Position numbers and translations under genes: made by a program. This document shows, in pieces, positions 1-8,249 of a DNA stretch of 36,506 nt. The DNA is from Methyloceanibacter superfactus (GTDB lineage: Bacteria; Pseudomonadota; Alphaproteobacteria; Rhizobiales; Methyloligellaceae): positions 1 to 36,506 of the forward strand of contig NZ_LPWF01000010.1 of NCBI RefSeq assembly GCF_001723305.1, in the 5' to 3' direction. The stretch's first letter is position 1, and each line of letters starts with the position of its first letter. The notes beneath the pieces are model-generated. The model saw only the letters and a list, made by a program, of their open reading frames with translations, made no database searches and was not told the origin of the DNA.

Positions 1-41
1 GCCTCGCGAAAGCGCCCCTCAGAAGACGAGGTAAGGGCATT

Positions 42-224
42 CTACCGCAGGTTTTGCGGGCGGGGATAAGTTGCGGTCAACGCACGCGTACGGGGGTCGA
101 GATCTGCTGAAGCGGCCGTGTCCGCCGGGATGAATGCAGTCTTGGCAGGCTTGGCGGGCTCGTGATAGCTAACCGCGGGTCGTTCGGTGGCGGTTTCGGC
201 GGCGTTGTTCCGCTGGAGAGACAT
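42..224 (-). CDS. Possible small hypothetical protein (60 aa), weak
   Basis: This is an open frame of 60 codons from an ATG at 224, with GAGG-like bases a few nucleotides upstream. The product is Ala/Thr/Pro-rich and has no membrane segment, cysteine or motif that I recognise. It lies just upstream of the tRNA and points away from it. A longer version of the frame runs through the tRNA and cannot be coding over its whole length. The rest of positions 1-250 shows nothing else that I can support. Translation is uncertain. Confidence 0.2.
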   Translation of the reverse strand: MSLQRNNAAETATERPAVSYHEPAKPAKTAFIPADTAASADLDPRTRALTATYPRPQNLR

Positions 225-250
225 GACCTCGCCATCGAGTTTTCCTGCGA

Positions 251-340
251 GGAGAGGTGCCGGAGTGGTTGAACGGGACGGTCTCGAAAACCGTTGAGCG
301 CGCAAGCGTTCCGAGGGTTCGAATCCCTCCCTCTCCGCCA
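251..340 (+). tRNA. tRNA-Ser (anticodon CGA)
   Basis: This is a complete class II (long variable arm) tRNA of 90 nt. The acceptor strand GGAGAGG (251-257) pairs with CCTCTCC (330-336), followed by discriminator G337 and an encoded CCA at 338-340. The anticodon stem ACGGT/ACCGT encloses the loop CTCGAAA, giving anticodon CGA, which reads UCG serine codons. The variable arm (about TGAGCGCGCAAGCGTTC) and the T arm GGGTTCGAATCCC are both visible. The long variable arm agrees with serine identity. I see no terminator after it. Confidence 0.97.
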
Positions 341-449
341 AGTCCTCGAGAAAGCGGATGCCGACGGGGTGCGCCATACGGAGATTGCCGCATTCCGGAC
401 GCACCAAGGGTGCTACAAGTTGGGTTCAATTTAACGGGGGCCGTGGATC

Positions 450-743
450 ATGCGTCATCGCTCAAGACCGCCTATCGCTCTAGCCTTGCTTGCTGGGTTT
501 GCCTGTGCGGCGCCGGCGGCGGCCTTGGCGCAGGCAGGAGCCGTGTCGAAGGACATGCAGAACTACTGCGTGAACGACTACAAGAAATTCTGTGGCCAAT
601 GGGGTCTGGATTCCAGCGGCCTCAATCTTTGCATGCGCAAGGCGGGCCCGAGCCTGTCGCCGGCCTGCGTGCAGGCCCTGGTCAAGGCCGGCAAGGTCTC
701 GCAAGCCGAAGTGGATAAGATCAAGGCGGCGGCAGGGCGGTAG
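450..743 (+). CDS. Small secreted cysteine-rich protein
   Basis: The product is 97 aa, with an N-terminal signal peptide of about 27 residues (RHRSRPP, then a hydrophobic Ala/Leu stretch ending ALAQA). The mature part carries four cysteines spaced like a single Cys-rich repeat of the GLG1/FGFR type: YC-x3-DYKKFC, then LCMRK and LSPACVQAL. Many alphaproteobacteria carry such one- or two-repeat periplasmic proteins of unknown function. It is predicted to be exported, with two disulfides. The ATG at 450 lacks a strong ribosome site. Its role is unknown. Confidence 0.75.
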   Translation: MRHRSRPPIALALLAGFACAAPAAALAQAGAVSKDMQNYCVNDYKKFCGQWGLDSSGLNLCMRKAGPSLSPACVQALVKAGKVSQAEVDKIKAAAGR

Positions 744-829
744 ACCACCCCGACTCGTTGTCACCATTGCTCCTCACGGGAACCCCATATCTCATCTCGC
801 GCTCGGCTCGACCGGCAACAAGGATCCAG

Positions 830-1609
830 ATGATGAACAGAATTCTCTGCTTGAGCGTGCTTGCTGCTCTGACCTTGTCGGGCAGCGTGGCGCATGCCGC
901 GGACACCTGCACCAAGATTGTTTCGACCGGCCATCCGCAATATCCGGCGATTGCCTTCAAGAACGGCGACGCCATCGTGGGCGCGGCGCCGTCGCTGGTC
1001 GAGGCCATTGCCAAGGATCTCGACATTCCCCTGGAGTCGAAGTTCATGGGGACGTGGTCGGAGGCGCAAGCAGCAGCGCGCGACGGCAAGGCCGACATGA
1101 TCGTCGGCGTCTACTTCAACGACGAACGCGCCAAGTATCTCGATTACGTCCAGCCGGCCTTCATCTTTGACCCGGTCGTCGTCTTCGTCGCCAAGGACAG
1201 GACGTTCGAGTTCAAGGACCAGGACAGCCTGATCGGCAAGAAGGGCGCCACCAACAAGGGCGAGAGCTACGGCGATCAGCTCGACGCCTTCATCAAGGAC
1301 AAGCTCGACGTCGTGCGCACCGACGGCATCGACGAGGCGTTGAACGATCTCGTCGCCGGCAAGGTCGACTATGTCATCGCCGGTTACTATCCCGGTGACG
1401 CCCAACTGTCGGTACTGGGGATCGAGGACAAGGTCGAGGCGCTCGAGCCCGCCCTGCTTTCAGCCGAAATGTTCGTTGCCTTCTCGAAAAAGTCGCCTTG
1501 CGCCGCGTTGGCGTCAAAGTTTGGCGAGGGCATCACGAAGCTGACGACGGACGGCAGCTTCCACAAGATGCTGCTCGACGCGATCGCCAAGTGGGACGCC
1601 GAGCACTAG
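830..1609 (+). CDS. Family-3 extracellular solute-binding protein
   Basis: This is a periplasmic substrate-binding protein of the amino-acid ABC transporter type (SBP_bac_3), 259 aa. I chose the ATG at 830 because AAGGA lies at 820-824 and the next residues form a signal peptide (MNRILCLSVLAALTLSGSVAHA, cleaved before ADTC). The frame is open further upstream, but that part is not signal-like. Typical features are the ligand-site opening with Pro/Leu-rich start, WSEAQAAARDGKADMIVG, the DYVQPAF segment and a second lobe ending with a DGSFHKML helix. No permease or ATPase gene is adjacent, so it is an orphan binding protein or a sensor partner. The ligand is unknown. Confidence 0.85.
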   Translation: MMNRILCLSVLAALTLSGSVAHAADTCTKIVSTGHPQYPAIAFKNGDAIVGAAPSLVEAIAKDLDIPLESKFMGTWSEAQAAARDGKADMIVGVYFNDERAKYLDYVQPAFIFDPVVVFVAKDRTFEFKDQDSLIGKKGATNKGESYGDQLDAFIKDKLDVVRTDGIDEALNDLVAGKVDYVIAGYYPGDAQLSVLGIEDKVEALEPALLSAEMFVAFSKKSPCAALASKFGEGITKLTTDGSFHKMLLDAIAKWDAEH

Positions 1610-1730
1610 CACTAAGAGGTGGCGAGCTCTGAAAGTCGCAAGCTCGGTTCAATGGACGCGCGGCGCGCTCGCGACTGTCGCACTGGTCTGCAGCCAAGTT
1701 TTCCTGCAGGACGCCTTCGGGCAGGAGACC

Positions 1731-2573
1731 ATGGCGCCGCCTGATGTGACCGCTTCCTCCGTCTTCGTGCTCAATGCCGAGACGGGGCAGCCTCTCTACG
1801 CCAAGAACGAGAACGAGGTTTTCTGGATCCTTAGCCTCACCAAGCTGGTCACGGCCTATGTGCTGGTCGACCGGATGGGCGACCGGCTATCGGAAACAGT
1901 GACGATCGATTGGCCGCATCTTGTTCGCGGGTCGACGGCCGGCCTCAAGAGGCGCGACGTCTGGTCCTTACAGGACCTGCTCTACGGCATGGTGCTGGTT
2001 TCCGGAAACGACGCCTCCGTCGCCATCGCCGACTATACCGGCCGCGCGCTTCTGACCCAGGAGAAGAAACGTGGCGACTCCATCAAGCGGTTCGTCGAGG
2101 AGATGCGGTCCGCCGCCACGGCGCTCGGAGCGACACACGCAAACTTCGCCGATCCCTACGGCTTGTCGCCGGCCAATGTCGCCACGGCACACGACGTCGG
2201 GCTGATCGCCGCCAGTGTCTTCACCGATCCAAGGCTGCTGCCGGCTTGGGCCTGCACCGAGCGGACGGTGGAGATCGGCGGGCCAAAGGCGCGGACGGTC
2301 ACGCTCCAGACCACGCTGGAGATTCTCGGCGAGGACGGCGTCATCGGCGCCAAGACCGGCTCGCATGTGGGCAAGAGTATCTACAATCTCGTCACCGCCT
2401 GGCATGCGCCGAACGGCCAGACTATCGTCGCCGTGGTCTTGGGCAGCGCCAGCCATCCTGCCCGCTATGAAGATATGCACGCGATCATGGCGGCCCTGCC
2501 GCACGATTATCCGGCGCTGGGCGAGCCAGTCACCGGCGCGGTCTCTGAGACCGCCGCCACCAACTGCCATTAG
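1731..2573 (+). CDS. D-alanyl-D-alanine carboxypeptidase, S11 family
   Basis: This is a penicillin-binding-protein-type serine peptidase that trims the terminal D-Ala from peptidoglycan stem peptides in the periplasm. The three active-site motifs are present: SLTK (Ser35-Lys38), SGN (91-93) and KTG (208-210). The usual ASLTK reads LSLTK here. From the ATG at 1731 the product is 280 aa with no signal peptide, which is odd for an exported enzyme. In the same frame, the upstream codons from about 1629 encode a good signal sequence (GALATVALVCSQVFLQDAFG), and AAGAGG lies at 1614-1619, 9 nt before a CTG at 1629. The true start may therefore be that CTG. The C-terminal beta domain of the longest DacA proteins is absent. 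Confidence 0.88.
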   Translation: MAPPDVTASSVFVLNAETGQPLYAKNENEVFWILSLTKLVTAYVLVDRMGDRLSETVTIDWPHLVRGSTAGLKRRDVWSLQDLLYGMVLVSGNDASVAIADYTGRALLTQEKKRGDSIKRFVEEMRSAATALGATHANFADPYGLSPANVATAHDVGLIAASVFTDPRLLPAWACTERTVEIGGPKARTVTLQTTLEILGEDGVIGAKTGSHVGKSIYNLVTAWHAPNGQTIVAVVLGSASHPARYEDMHAIMAALPHDYPALGEPVTGAVSETAATNCH

Positions 2574-2636
2574 CCGACCGGATTGAGGCGCCCGGCGCGA
2601 CCAGGCTCGGCGCACCGGACCTCCGGAACCGCGGGG

Positions 2637-2891
2637 TCAGGCCGCTCCATTTCGCCAGCCACCAGCAGCAGCCCGGCACGTCGCGCCATCTGCCCGGCCT
2701 CGGCGCAGTGCCGTCAGCCAGACGATCGGTATGGCCAGGCTCAGCCCCAGCCATACCGGCAAGAGCCACAGCCAAACTTGACAGCTCTGGCCGCTGCTGC
2801 AGCGGGTAGGCTGACCCTTGTCAGTTGAATTGCGAAAAATCGTGGGAACGGCGCGAGAGACGGAGCGTTTCATAAGTCGCATCAGGAGCAC
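2637..2891 (-). CDS. Possible small single-span membrane protein, weak
   Basis: Positions 2574-2903 hold no confident gene. The only protein-like stretch is on the minus strand: up to 84 aa, with a basic N-terminus and one clear hydrophobic span (VWLWLLPVWLGLSLAIPIVW) followed by LRRGR. The outermost start is a GTG; an ATG at 2873 would give 78 aa. The C-terminal tail (Gly/Ala/Arg) is low-complexity and could be out of frame. No ribosome site is seen. It would be divergent from the next plus-strand gene with almost no room for promoters, so it may be spurious. Confidence 0.2.
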   Translation of the reverse strand: MLLMRLMKRSVSRAVPTIFRNSTDKGQPTRCSSGQSCQVWLWLLPVWLGLSLAIPIVWLTALRRGRADGATCRAAAGGWRNGAA

Positions 2892-2903
2892 ACGGACATT
2901 TCC

Positions 2904-3236
2904 ATGAGCACCACACCCGACATCTCCACGCGATCGCGGATTGGCCTACTGATCTACGGCATGGCCAATGCCGTCCTTTTCGGTATCGGCATCGTCGTCG
3001 TTCTAACCGTCGACAGTCTGTCGCAACATGCATGGCTGCTGATCCCGCTCGTCGTCGTGGCGAGCTTGATCCTGGCCTGGCCCATTGCTTGGTTGATCGC
3101 GCCACGCTTACGGAAGCCGTTGTGGCGACGGCGTCAGCTCGCCGAGCAGGGTAAACCTGTGGGCACCCCGGAGGAACGACGCGATCTCGTTAGAGAGGCT
3201 GGCGAACCTGCCGCGAGCCGACCGGCACACCGATAA
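2904..3236 (+). CDS. Small two-span inner-membrane protein
   Basis: The product is 110 aa with two predicted transmembrane helices: roughly residues 13-37 (IGLLIYGMANAVLFGIGIVV) and 44-66 (WLLIPLVVVASLILAWPIAW). These are followed by a basic cytoplasmic tail rich in Arg and Pro. The start ATG at 2904 has GGA 8 nt upstream. I do not recognise a family name; similar short membrane proteins are common hypotheticals in Hyphomicrobiales. Its stop codon directly abuts the stop of a convergent small gene on the other strand. Confidence 0.6.
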   Translation: MSTTPDISTRSRIGLLIYGMANAVLFGIGIVVVLTVDSLSQHAWLLIPLVVVASLILAWPIAWLIAPRLRKPLWRRRQLAEQGKPVGTPEERRDLVREAGEPAASRPAHR

Positions 3237-3452
3237 TCAGGTCGCGCTCGCCGACTCGACCCCTGCCGGCTCCGGCGTCCATTGGGTACGCTGGTTGTCC
3301 CACTGCGCGCCCAGCCACACCAGCGCAATCACGCCGGTCATCCCAACCAACTCCAAGAGCTGATAGCGGCGTACCGTCTGCCAGACCTTGCGAGGCCGGC
3401 GCGGACGAAAAAAGCGCTTGCGCTGGTAATGGGGTTTGATCAGATGAACCAT
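3237..3452 (-). CDS. Small single-span membrane protein, hypothetical
   Basis: The product is 71 aa. The N-terminal 30 residues are strongly basic (KPHYQRKRFFRPRRPRK), then one membrane span (ELVGMTGVIALVWLGAQW) and a short polar tail. This order suggests an N-in inner-membrane protein. Its TGA at 3237-3239 directly abuts the TAA of the convergent membrane gene. The ribosome site is weak, so the start is uncertain. The amino-acid composition is much more natural than the plus-strand frame over the same DNA. The function is unknown. Confidence 0.45.
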   Translation of the reverse strand: MVHLIKPHYQRKRFFRPRRPRKVWQTVRRYQLLELVGMTGVIALVWLGAQWDNQRTQWTPEPAGVESASAT

Positions 3453-3579
3453 AACGTCTTTGTGAGGCGGAGGCTTACGGGGGTTCCGCGCCGGAGCTCA
3501 TCGGTCTACTAGTCTTCTCCAAATATTCCGTTCATCGGCGGCTCCGATTGATTGCCCACGCCGGCAAAACGACTTCAAG

Positions 3580-4437
3580 GTGAGCAAATCGTTGACGACG
3601 GAACCTGAGGACGCCTCAAGCGAAGAGCCCATGCGCCTGCTCCTCGTCTCCGACCTGCATTATTCGCTGCCGCTCTTCGACTGGGTGGTAGAGGTCGCCG
3701 GCGATTTCGATATCGTGGTGATGGCGGGTGACCACCTCGACCTTGCCTCGCTCGTCGACGGCCGTGCCCAGGCCGTTGTCGTGAAGAAGTATTTCAGCCG
3801 CATCCAGGCGAAGACGCGCCTGCTGATCTGTTCCGGCAACCACGACCTCGATTCCAAGAACCCGGCCGGCGAGAAGGTCGCCAAATGGCTGCTCGGCTCA
3901 CGGAACAAAGGGCTGTTGTCGGATGGCGAATCCCTGGCCATTGACGGCACATTGTTCACCATGTGCCCGTGGTGGGACGGACCGGTGTCCCGCGCAGAGA
4001 TTGGCGCACAATTCGCCGAAGCCGCCGCAAGGCGGGAGAAGCGGTGGATCTGGATCTATCATGCGCCGCCGGCCAACTCGCCGGTCGCCTGGGGCGGCCA
4101 GCGCTTCTTCGGCGACGATGCCCTTCGCGGGTGGATCGAGAAATATCAGCCCGACATTGTCATGTCCGGCCACGTGCACGAGGCGCCTTACGTTCAGGAC
4201 GGATCATGGGTCGACCGCATCGGCGCGACCTGGATCTTCAACACCGGACATTATCTCGGCGCGCCGCCGGCCCATGTCATCCTCGATACCGGGGTGGGCG
4301 AGGCGCTCTGGTTCTCCGCCGCCGGCAATCAGTATGTGCGCCTAGAAGGTGACCTTACGCGCCCCGTCTCTAAGCTCACAGCGCTCCCCGAGTGGCTCAC
4401 AGCCGGGGATCGGCATCACGCTCCGGGCCAAGGCTGA
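3580..4437 (+). CDS. Calcineurin-like metallophosphoesterase
   Basis: This is a dinuclear metal phosphoesterase fold of 285 aa. The metal and active-site motifs occur in the family order: DLH (Asp25, His27), GDH (Asp51), GNHD (86-89), YHAPP (His161) and GHVH (197-200). The GTG at 3580 gives a short polar leader; the ATG at 3631 (residue 18), just before the first beta strand MRLLLVSDLH, is an equally good start. No signal peptide is present, so it is cytoplasmic. The substrate (phosphodiester, protein or nucleotide) cannot be told. The 3' end overlaps the convergent cyclic-nucleotide-binding gene by 41 bp. Confidence 0.85.
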   Translation: MSKSLTTEPEDASSEEPMRLLLVSDLHYSLPLFDWVVEVAGDFDIVVMAGDHLDLASLVDGRAQAVVVKKYFSRIQAKTRLLICSGNHDLDSKNPAGEKVAKWLLGSRNKGLLSDGESLAIDGTLFTMCPWWDGPVSRAEIGAQFAEAAARREKRWIWIYHAPPANSPVAWGGQRFFGDDALRGWIEKYQPDIVMSGHVHEAPYVQDGSWVDRIGATWIFNTGHYLGAPPAHVILDTGVGEALWFSAAGNQYVRLEGDLTRPVSKLTALPEWLTAGDRHHAPGQG

Positions 4438-4882
4438 ACTCCTCGTCCTGCTGGTGAATCAGGACGTCGAGCACGTCGCCCACCATGCACAGATGATCGC
4501 CGTGGTCCTCGAACTGCCGCTTGAGGTCCACGAGGTACGTGGTGGCCGCATTCAAGCGTCCGGCGAGAAGCCGTCCAATCAAGAAAGCGATCTCCGGATT
4601 CGACCTGAGAAAGCGCTCGGCATCGTCGAACGCGTAGACGGCGATCGGCGTGAGCGCGCGGACCGTGGCGGTGTGGGCCCGGTTGAGCAGCACCGACATC
4701 TCGCCGAACACCGCGCCTGGCTCGTCGACCACGGCCACCTGTGTATCGCCCCGCACGACTTCGACCGCGCCGGACTGAAGCACATAGAGCCGTCCCGATG
4801 TCTTGCCCTCGGCCAGCAACACGCTGCCGGGTGCCAGCGTCTCAAGCGGGGCGTTCTGGCATTTATCGAGGATCGAGCCCAT
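4397..4882 (-). CDS. Stand-alone cyclic-nucleotide-binding domain protein
   Basis: The product is 161 aa and consists of one cNMP-binding beta-roll (about residues 10-125). The phosphate-binding cassette reads FGEMSVLLNRAHTATVRA, which keeps the Gly-Glu pair and the Arg that contacts the cyclic phosphate in CRP-type domains. A helix and a short acidic tail follow. There is no helix-turn-helix and no kinase, channel or GGDEF domain. It could be a sensor acting through a protein partner, or a relic of a larger regulator. It is convergent with the phosphoesterase, overlapping by 41 bp. Confidence 0.8.
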   Translation of the reverse strand: MGSILDKCQNAPLETLAPGSVLLAEGKTSGRLYVLQSGAVEVVRGDTQVAVVDEPGAVFGEMSVLLNRAHTATVRALTPIAVYAFDDAERFLRSNPEIAFLIGRLLAGRLNAATTYLVDLKRQFEDHGDHLCMVGDVLDVLIHQQDEEFSLGPERDADPRL

Positions 4883-4946
4883 GGGGAGAGCGTAGCGCCC
4901 GCGCTTCAGTTGTCAAAGTGCAGTGTCGCGCACTGAGGGAATGGGC

Positions 4947-7189
4947 CTAGTTTCCGAGAAAGCTATCCAACAGCTGTTTGGCCGCCTCTTCGGCGGCGTC
5001 CTTCTGCAGATCCTTCTTGCTTTTCTTCTTGGCCGTTTTGCTCTTCTTGGTCCTTTTCGCCTTGGGCGCCGCGTCAGGCTCCACCGTCGCCTGCGGGGCG
5101 GGTGCCGGTGCCGCCTGCGGCTGCGACCCACCAAGCAGACCGCCGATGCCATCCATCAGCGCATCCTTGTCGACCTTGCCGTCCTTGATCACGTTTTTCA
5201 GCGCGCCGGTCTTGTCGATCTTCTCGAGGCCGGGGAGCTTCGCCACGCCATCACCGAACGCCTTGAACCGCTCATAAGCCGCGGCCGGGTTCTCGAGGAT
5301 GCCCTTGATGTCGGGATAGATCTTGGGCTTCGCCCAGGGTCCGACGATCATCACTGGCACGCCGAGTCCGGACAGGTCCTTCTTGCCGCCCTGGCCTTCG
5401 AGCGAGGCCACGAGCTGCGGGTCGACGCGGAAGTTGAGGTGCTTCGCCGGCAGGTTGACCGTACCTGTTCCGGACATGCGCACGAGCGGTCCGATCAGAT
5501 GCAAATCCTTGGTGGTCGCGTTGCCCTTGGCGACCGTGAAGCTCGCGCCGAGCGAGGCGAAGTCTGTCTTCTCCCTCTCGCCGCCCTGCCAACCCTCGAC
5601 GATGCCGGTACCGAGATTGCGCATCATCTGGGCGATATTCACCCCACGGATGGCGCCGTCGGTGAATTCGAGATTGGCCTTGCCGCCAAGTGCCGAGACG
5701 ATGGCGCGTTGGCTGGCGCCATAAGCATTCAGATCGAGCGAAACAGTTCCGCGGCCCTCGAGCCTCTCGAAGCCCGCCGCGTCCATGAGGAGCGGCCGCG
5801 CGTCGAACTTGGCAAGCGTGAGCTGGACCCGCTGCGCCGGCGTCTTGCCGCTCGCGTCCACCACGATCGTGGCATTGCCAGTCCCGTTGTAGAGATTGAA
5901 TTTCGACAGCGTGGCGTTGAGCTTGCCGCCATTCAGGACCGCCTGGACCGTCACCGGGCTGATCTTGATCTGGTCATAGATCAGCTGCTCGGCGGAGATG
6001 CTGAACTTGCCGTTGAGGAGCTTCAGCGGCGAGAAATCGATCTTGGCGTTGCTCCAGGCGGAACTGGCCGCGCCGCCGCTTTTCCCGTTACCTCCGCCAC
6101 CCCCACCAGCGCCGCTGGATGGCTTCGACTTCGCAGTGCCAGTCAGGGCATTGACGTCGAGCGTCTTAGCCGCCAGCGCCGCTTCGACATAGGGCACCTT
6201 GTTGGCGAGATTGGCTCTCACCGATCCCGACAGGAGCGTGCCGCGCACATTGGCACGCAGCGGGCTGACCGTAACGATGTTGTCTTTATAGATCGCCTTG
6301 CCGGCGAATGTGTCTCGACCGGCGGTCGCCGTGAACGGGCTCAGGGTGGCGGTGCCGTCCTGGTATACGGCGGTGCCGGACAGTGTCTTGTCGCCGGACT
6401 TCGCGCTGAACTGGCTGAGCGTCAAAATGTCGTTCTGATAAGTGGCGGTGCCGCTCATGCTTGCTTTGGCATCGAGCGTATCGGGCGCATCGACGGTCAA
6501 GGCAACGCGCGCGGGCGCACCTTCGAGGAACTGTCCGAAATTGCTAATCGAGCCGTTCGCCTGCATCGCCTTGCCATCGACAACGGCCGCTACATCGAAC
6601 GATAGAGGCTGGTCGTAGGCCGGCAATGCCGCTTCGAGATTGAGCCTCTCGATGCGCTTACCCGGAGTGTCGCCCGACGGCGGCAAAATCACGGTACCGT
6701 TCTCGATGACAAGCTTGTCGAGGGTAAGGTTCTTGAGCTTGTCGGCCACGGATGTCGCATCGCCGCCCCCAACAGGCGCATTGTCGGCGGCACCCGGCAC
6801 CGCGCCTGGCTGCGCCGCTGGCGCCGCTTTAGCCTGGGTCTTCGGCACGGCGATGACCGGGTCAAGCAACGTCAAATCGGTCACCCGCATCTTGCCGTCG
6901 AGGAGGCCCCGCAGCATCAAGCCAAATTTGAGGGTCTTGGCAGTCGCGAACTCCGCGTCGCTGCCCGAAGCGGGCTGGGCGATGCCCACATCCTCGGCCA
7001 CGAGATCGAGCGACGGGAACAAGGTGATGTCGACCGGCCCGCTGACCCTGATCCGGTAGCCGGTCGTGGATTCGACTTGGGCGAAGATCTGATTGCGCAC
7101 GTCTCGGCGGAGATGAACATCGGGCCGACGAAGACGACGGCCGCGGCGATGACGACGATTGCCGTAAGGATCGAGAAAATGAGCCGCAC
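4947..7189 (-). CDS. AsmA family protein (one apparent frameshift)
   Basis: AsmA-type proteins are inner-membrane-anchored, long beta-rich periplasmic proteins linked to outer-membrane lipid homeostasis. I read one gene from a GTG at 7189, with GGAGGGG just upstream. It begins MRLIFSILTAIVVIAAAVVF, a membrane anchor, then FVGPMFISAE. The frame is lost at about 7098-7105 and continues as VRNQIFAQVESTTGYRIRVSG, the typical AsmA start. Adding one base (GAGAC to GAGGAC) joins both parts into 747 codons. Weak internal repeats (LSGTAVYQDGTATLSPF-like) and a C-terminal AsmA domain follow (GAIRGVNIAQMMRNLGTG). The tail is Pro/Ala- then Lys-rich. Any longer upstream reading in the second frame is an artefact. 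Confidence 0.85.
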
Positions 7190-7422
7190 GCGCCCCTCCG
7201 AAAGTCGACTTTCTGATGATTAGCGAAATACAGCCGATTCCCCGAGTAAGGGCAAAGACCCAAGGAAGAATCCCGGCTGACCTGGGTCTGATTCGTTGAA
7301 TTAGCCCCGAATTGCGGGGAAATGACGGCCAGGCGCCGTCACCAACGCTCAAGGTCGCCAGACTTGCTCAGGGCGTCTCGGCCCCATACACCAAGGGTTG
7401 GCGCCGCAATCGGAGACTTCAC

Positions 7423-8166
7423 ATGCCGCGACTTATACTCCTGCGACACGGCCAAAGCGTCTGGAACCGGGATGCGATCTTCACCGGTTGGACCGATGTC
7501 GATCTTTGCGACAACGGCTTGGCCGAAGCGAAGCAGGCCGCCGATCTCTTGAAGGCGCACAACATCAAGTTCGATCAGTGCTTCACGTCTTACCTGAAGC
7601 GGTCGATCCATACCTTGTGGATCGTGCTCGACGCGCTGGATCTGACATGGCTTCCCGTCCGGCGAAGCTGGCGCCTCAACGAACGCCATTACGGGGCCTT
7701 GCAAGGACGGAAAAAGGAAACCGTTCTGGCGGAGGTGGGTGAGGAACAGCTGCAAAGGTGGCGCCGGAGCTACTCCATTCGGCCGCCGGCGCTCGAGGAG
7801 ACCGACGCACGCTTTCCAGGCAACCAGCCGAAATATGCCGGCGTGCCGCACCGCCATTTGCCGCTGACAGAAAGCCTCGAAGACACTGTCGACCGCGTTC
7901 TTCCCTACTGGCAGGAGCGTGTCGAGCCCGTGCTCATGGCCGGACGCACACCGCTGATCTCCGCCCACGGCAACAGTCTCAGAGGCCTCGTCAAATATCT
8001 CGACGGAATCTCCGACGAGGACATCCCGCATCTCGAAATTCCCACGGGGAAACCGCTCATTTATGAGCTTGATCAAGGTCTCCGTCCCATCCGCAGTTTC
8101 TATCTTGAAGACGGCAAGGAGCCACATGCCTTACCCAGGGCAAAGGCAGCCGTCACTTCGGCGTAA
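7423..8166 (+). CDS. gpmA: 2,3-bisphosphoglycerate-dependent phosphoglycerate mutase
   Basis: It interconverts 3- and 2-phosphoglycerate in glycolysis and gluconeogenesis through a phosphohistidine. The product is 247 aa, close to the E. coli enzyme. It starts at the ATG at 7423, with GGAG 7 nt upstream. Motifs are LLRHGQSVWN (His9 is the phosphorylated residue), GWTDVDL, LNERHYGALQG (catalytic Glu), RRSYSIRPP and SAHGNSLRGLVKYLDG (second catalytic His). All family positions are intact. The gene is divergent from asmA and directly upstream of ppsA, which fits a shared role at the lower end of gluconeogenesis. Confidence 0.95.
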   Translation: MPRLILLRHGQSVWNRDAIFTGWTDVDLCDNGLAEAKQAADLLKAHNIKFDQCFTSYLKRSIHTLWIVLDALDLTWLPVRRSWRLNERHYGALQGRKKETVLAEVGEEQLQRWRRSYSIRPPALEETDARFPGNQPKYAGVPHRHLPLTESLEDTVDRVLPYWQERVEPVLMAGRTPLISAHGNSLRGLVKYLDGISDEDIPHLEIPTGKPLIYELDQGLRPIRSFYLEDGKEPHALPRAKAAVTSA

Positions 8167-8249
8167 GAGGCCTCAGATCTTTTCGGCGCGATGGACATGA
8201 CGACACTCAAAGATCGCGCGAGACATGCGGCAATCGTCGGGGTCGCCGC

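Noticed and set aside
42..407. Minus-strand frame of 121 codons
   Set aside because: Its upstream part runs antisense through the tRNA-Ser gene; only the part below 224 could be coding and even that is weak.
4923..6605. 560-codon plus-strand frame
   Set aside because: It lies wholly antisense to asmA, is Arg/His/Gly-rich without any motif, and results from the high G+C content.
7303..7318. CCCCGAATTGCGGGG hairpin as a terminator
   Set aside because: Short stem with no T-run on either strand, and it lies in a divergent promoter region.
7190..7352. N-terminal extension of the asmA frame
   Set aside because: It is in the wrong frame: the genuine membrane anchor is encoded from the GTG at 7189 and joins after a one-base shift near 7100.
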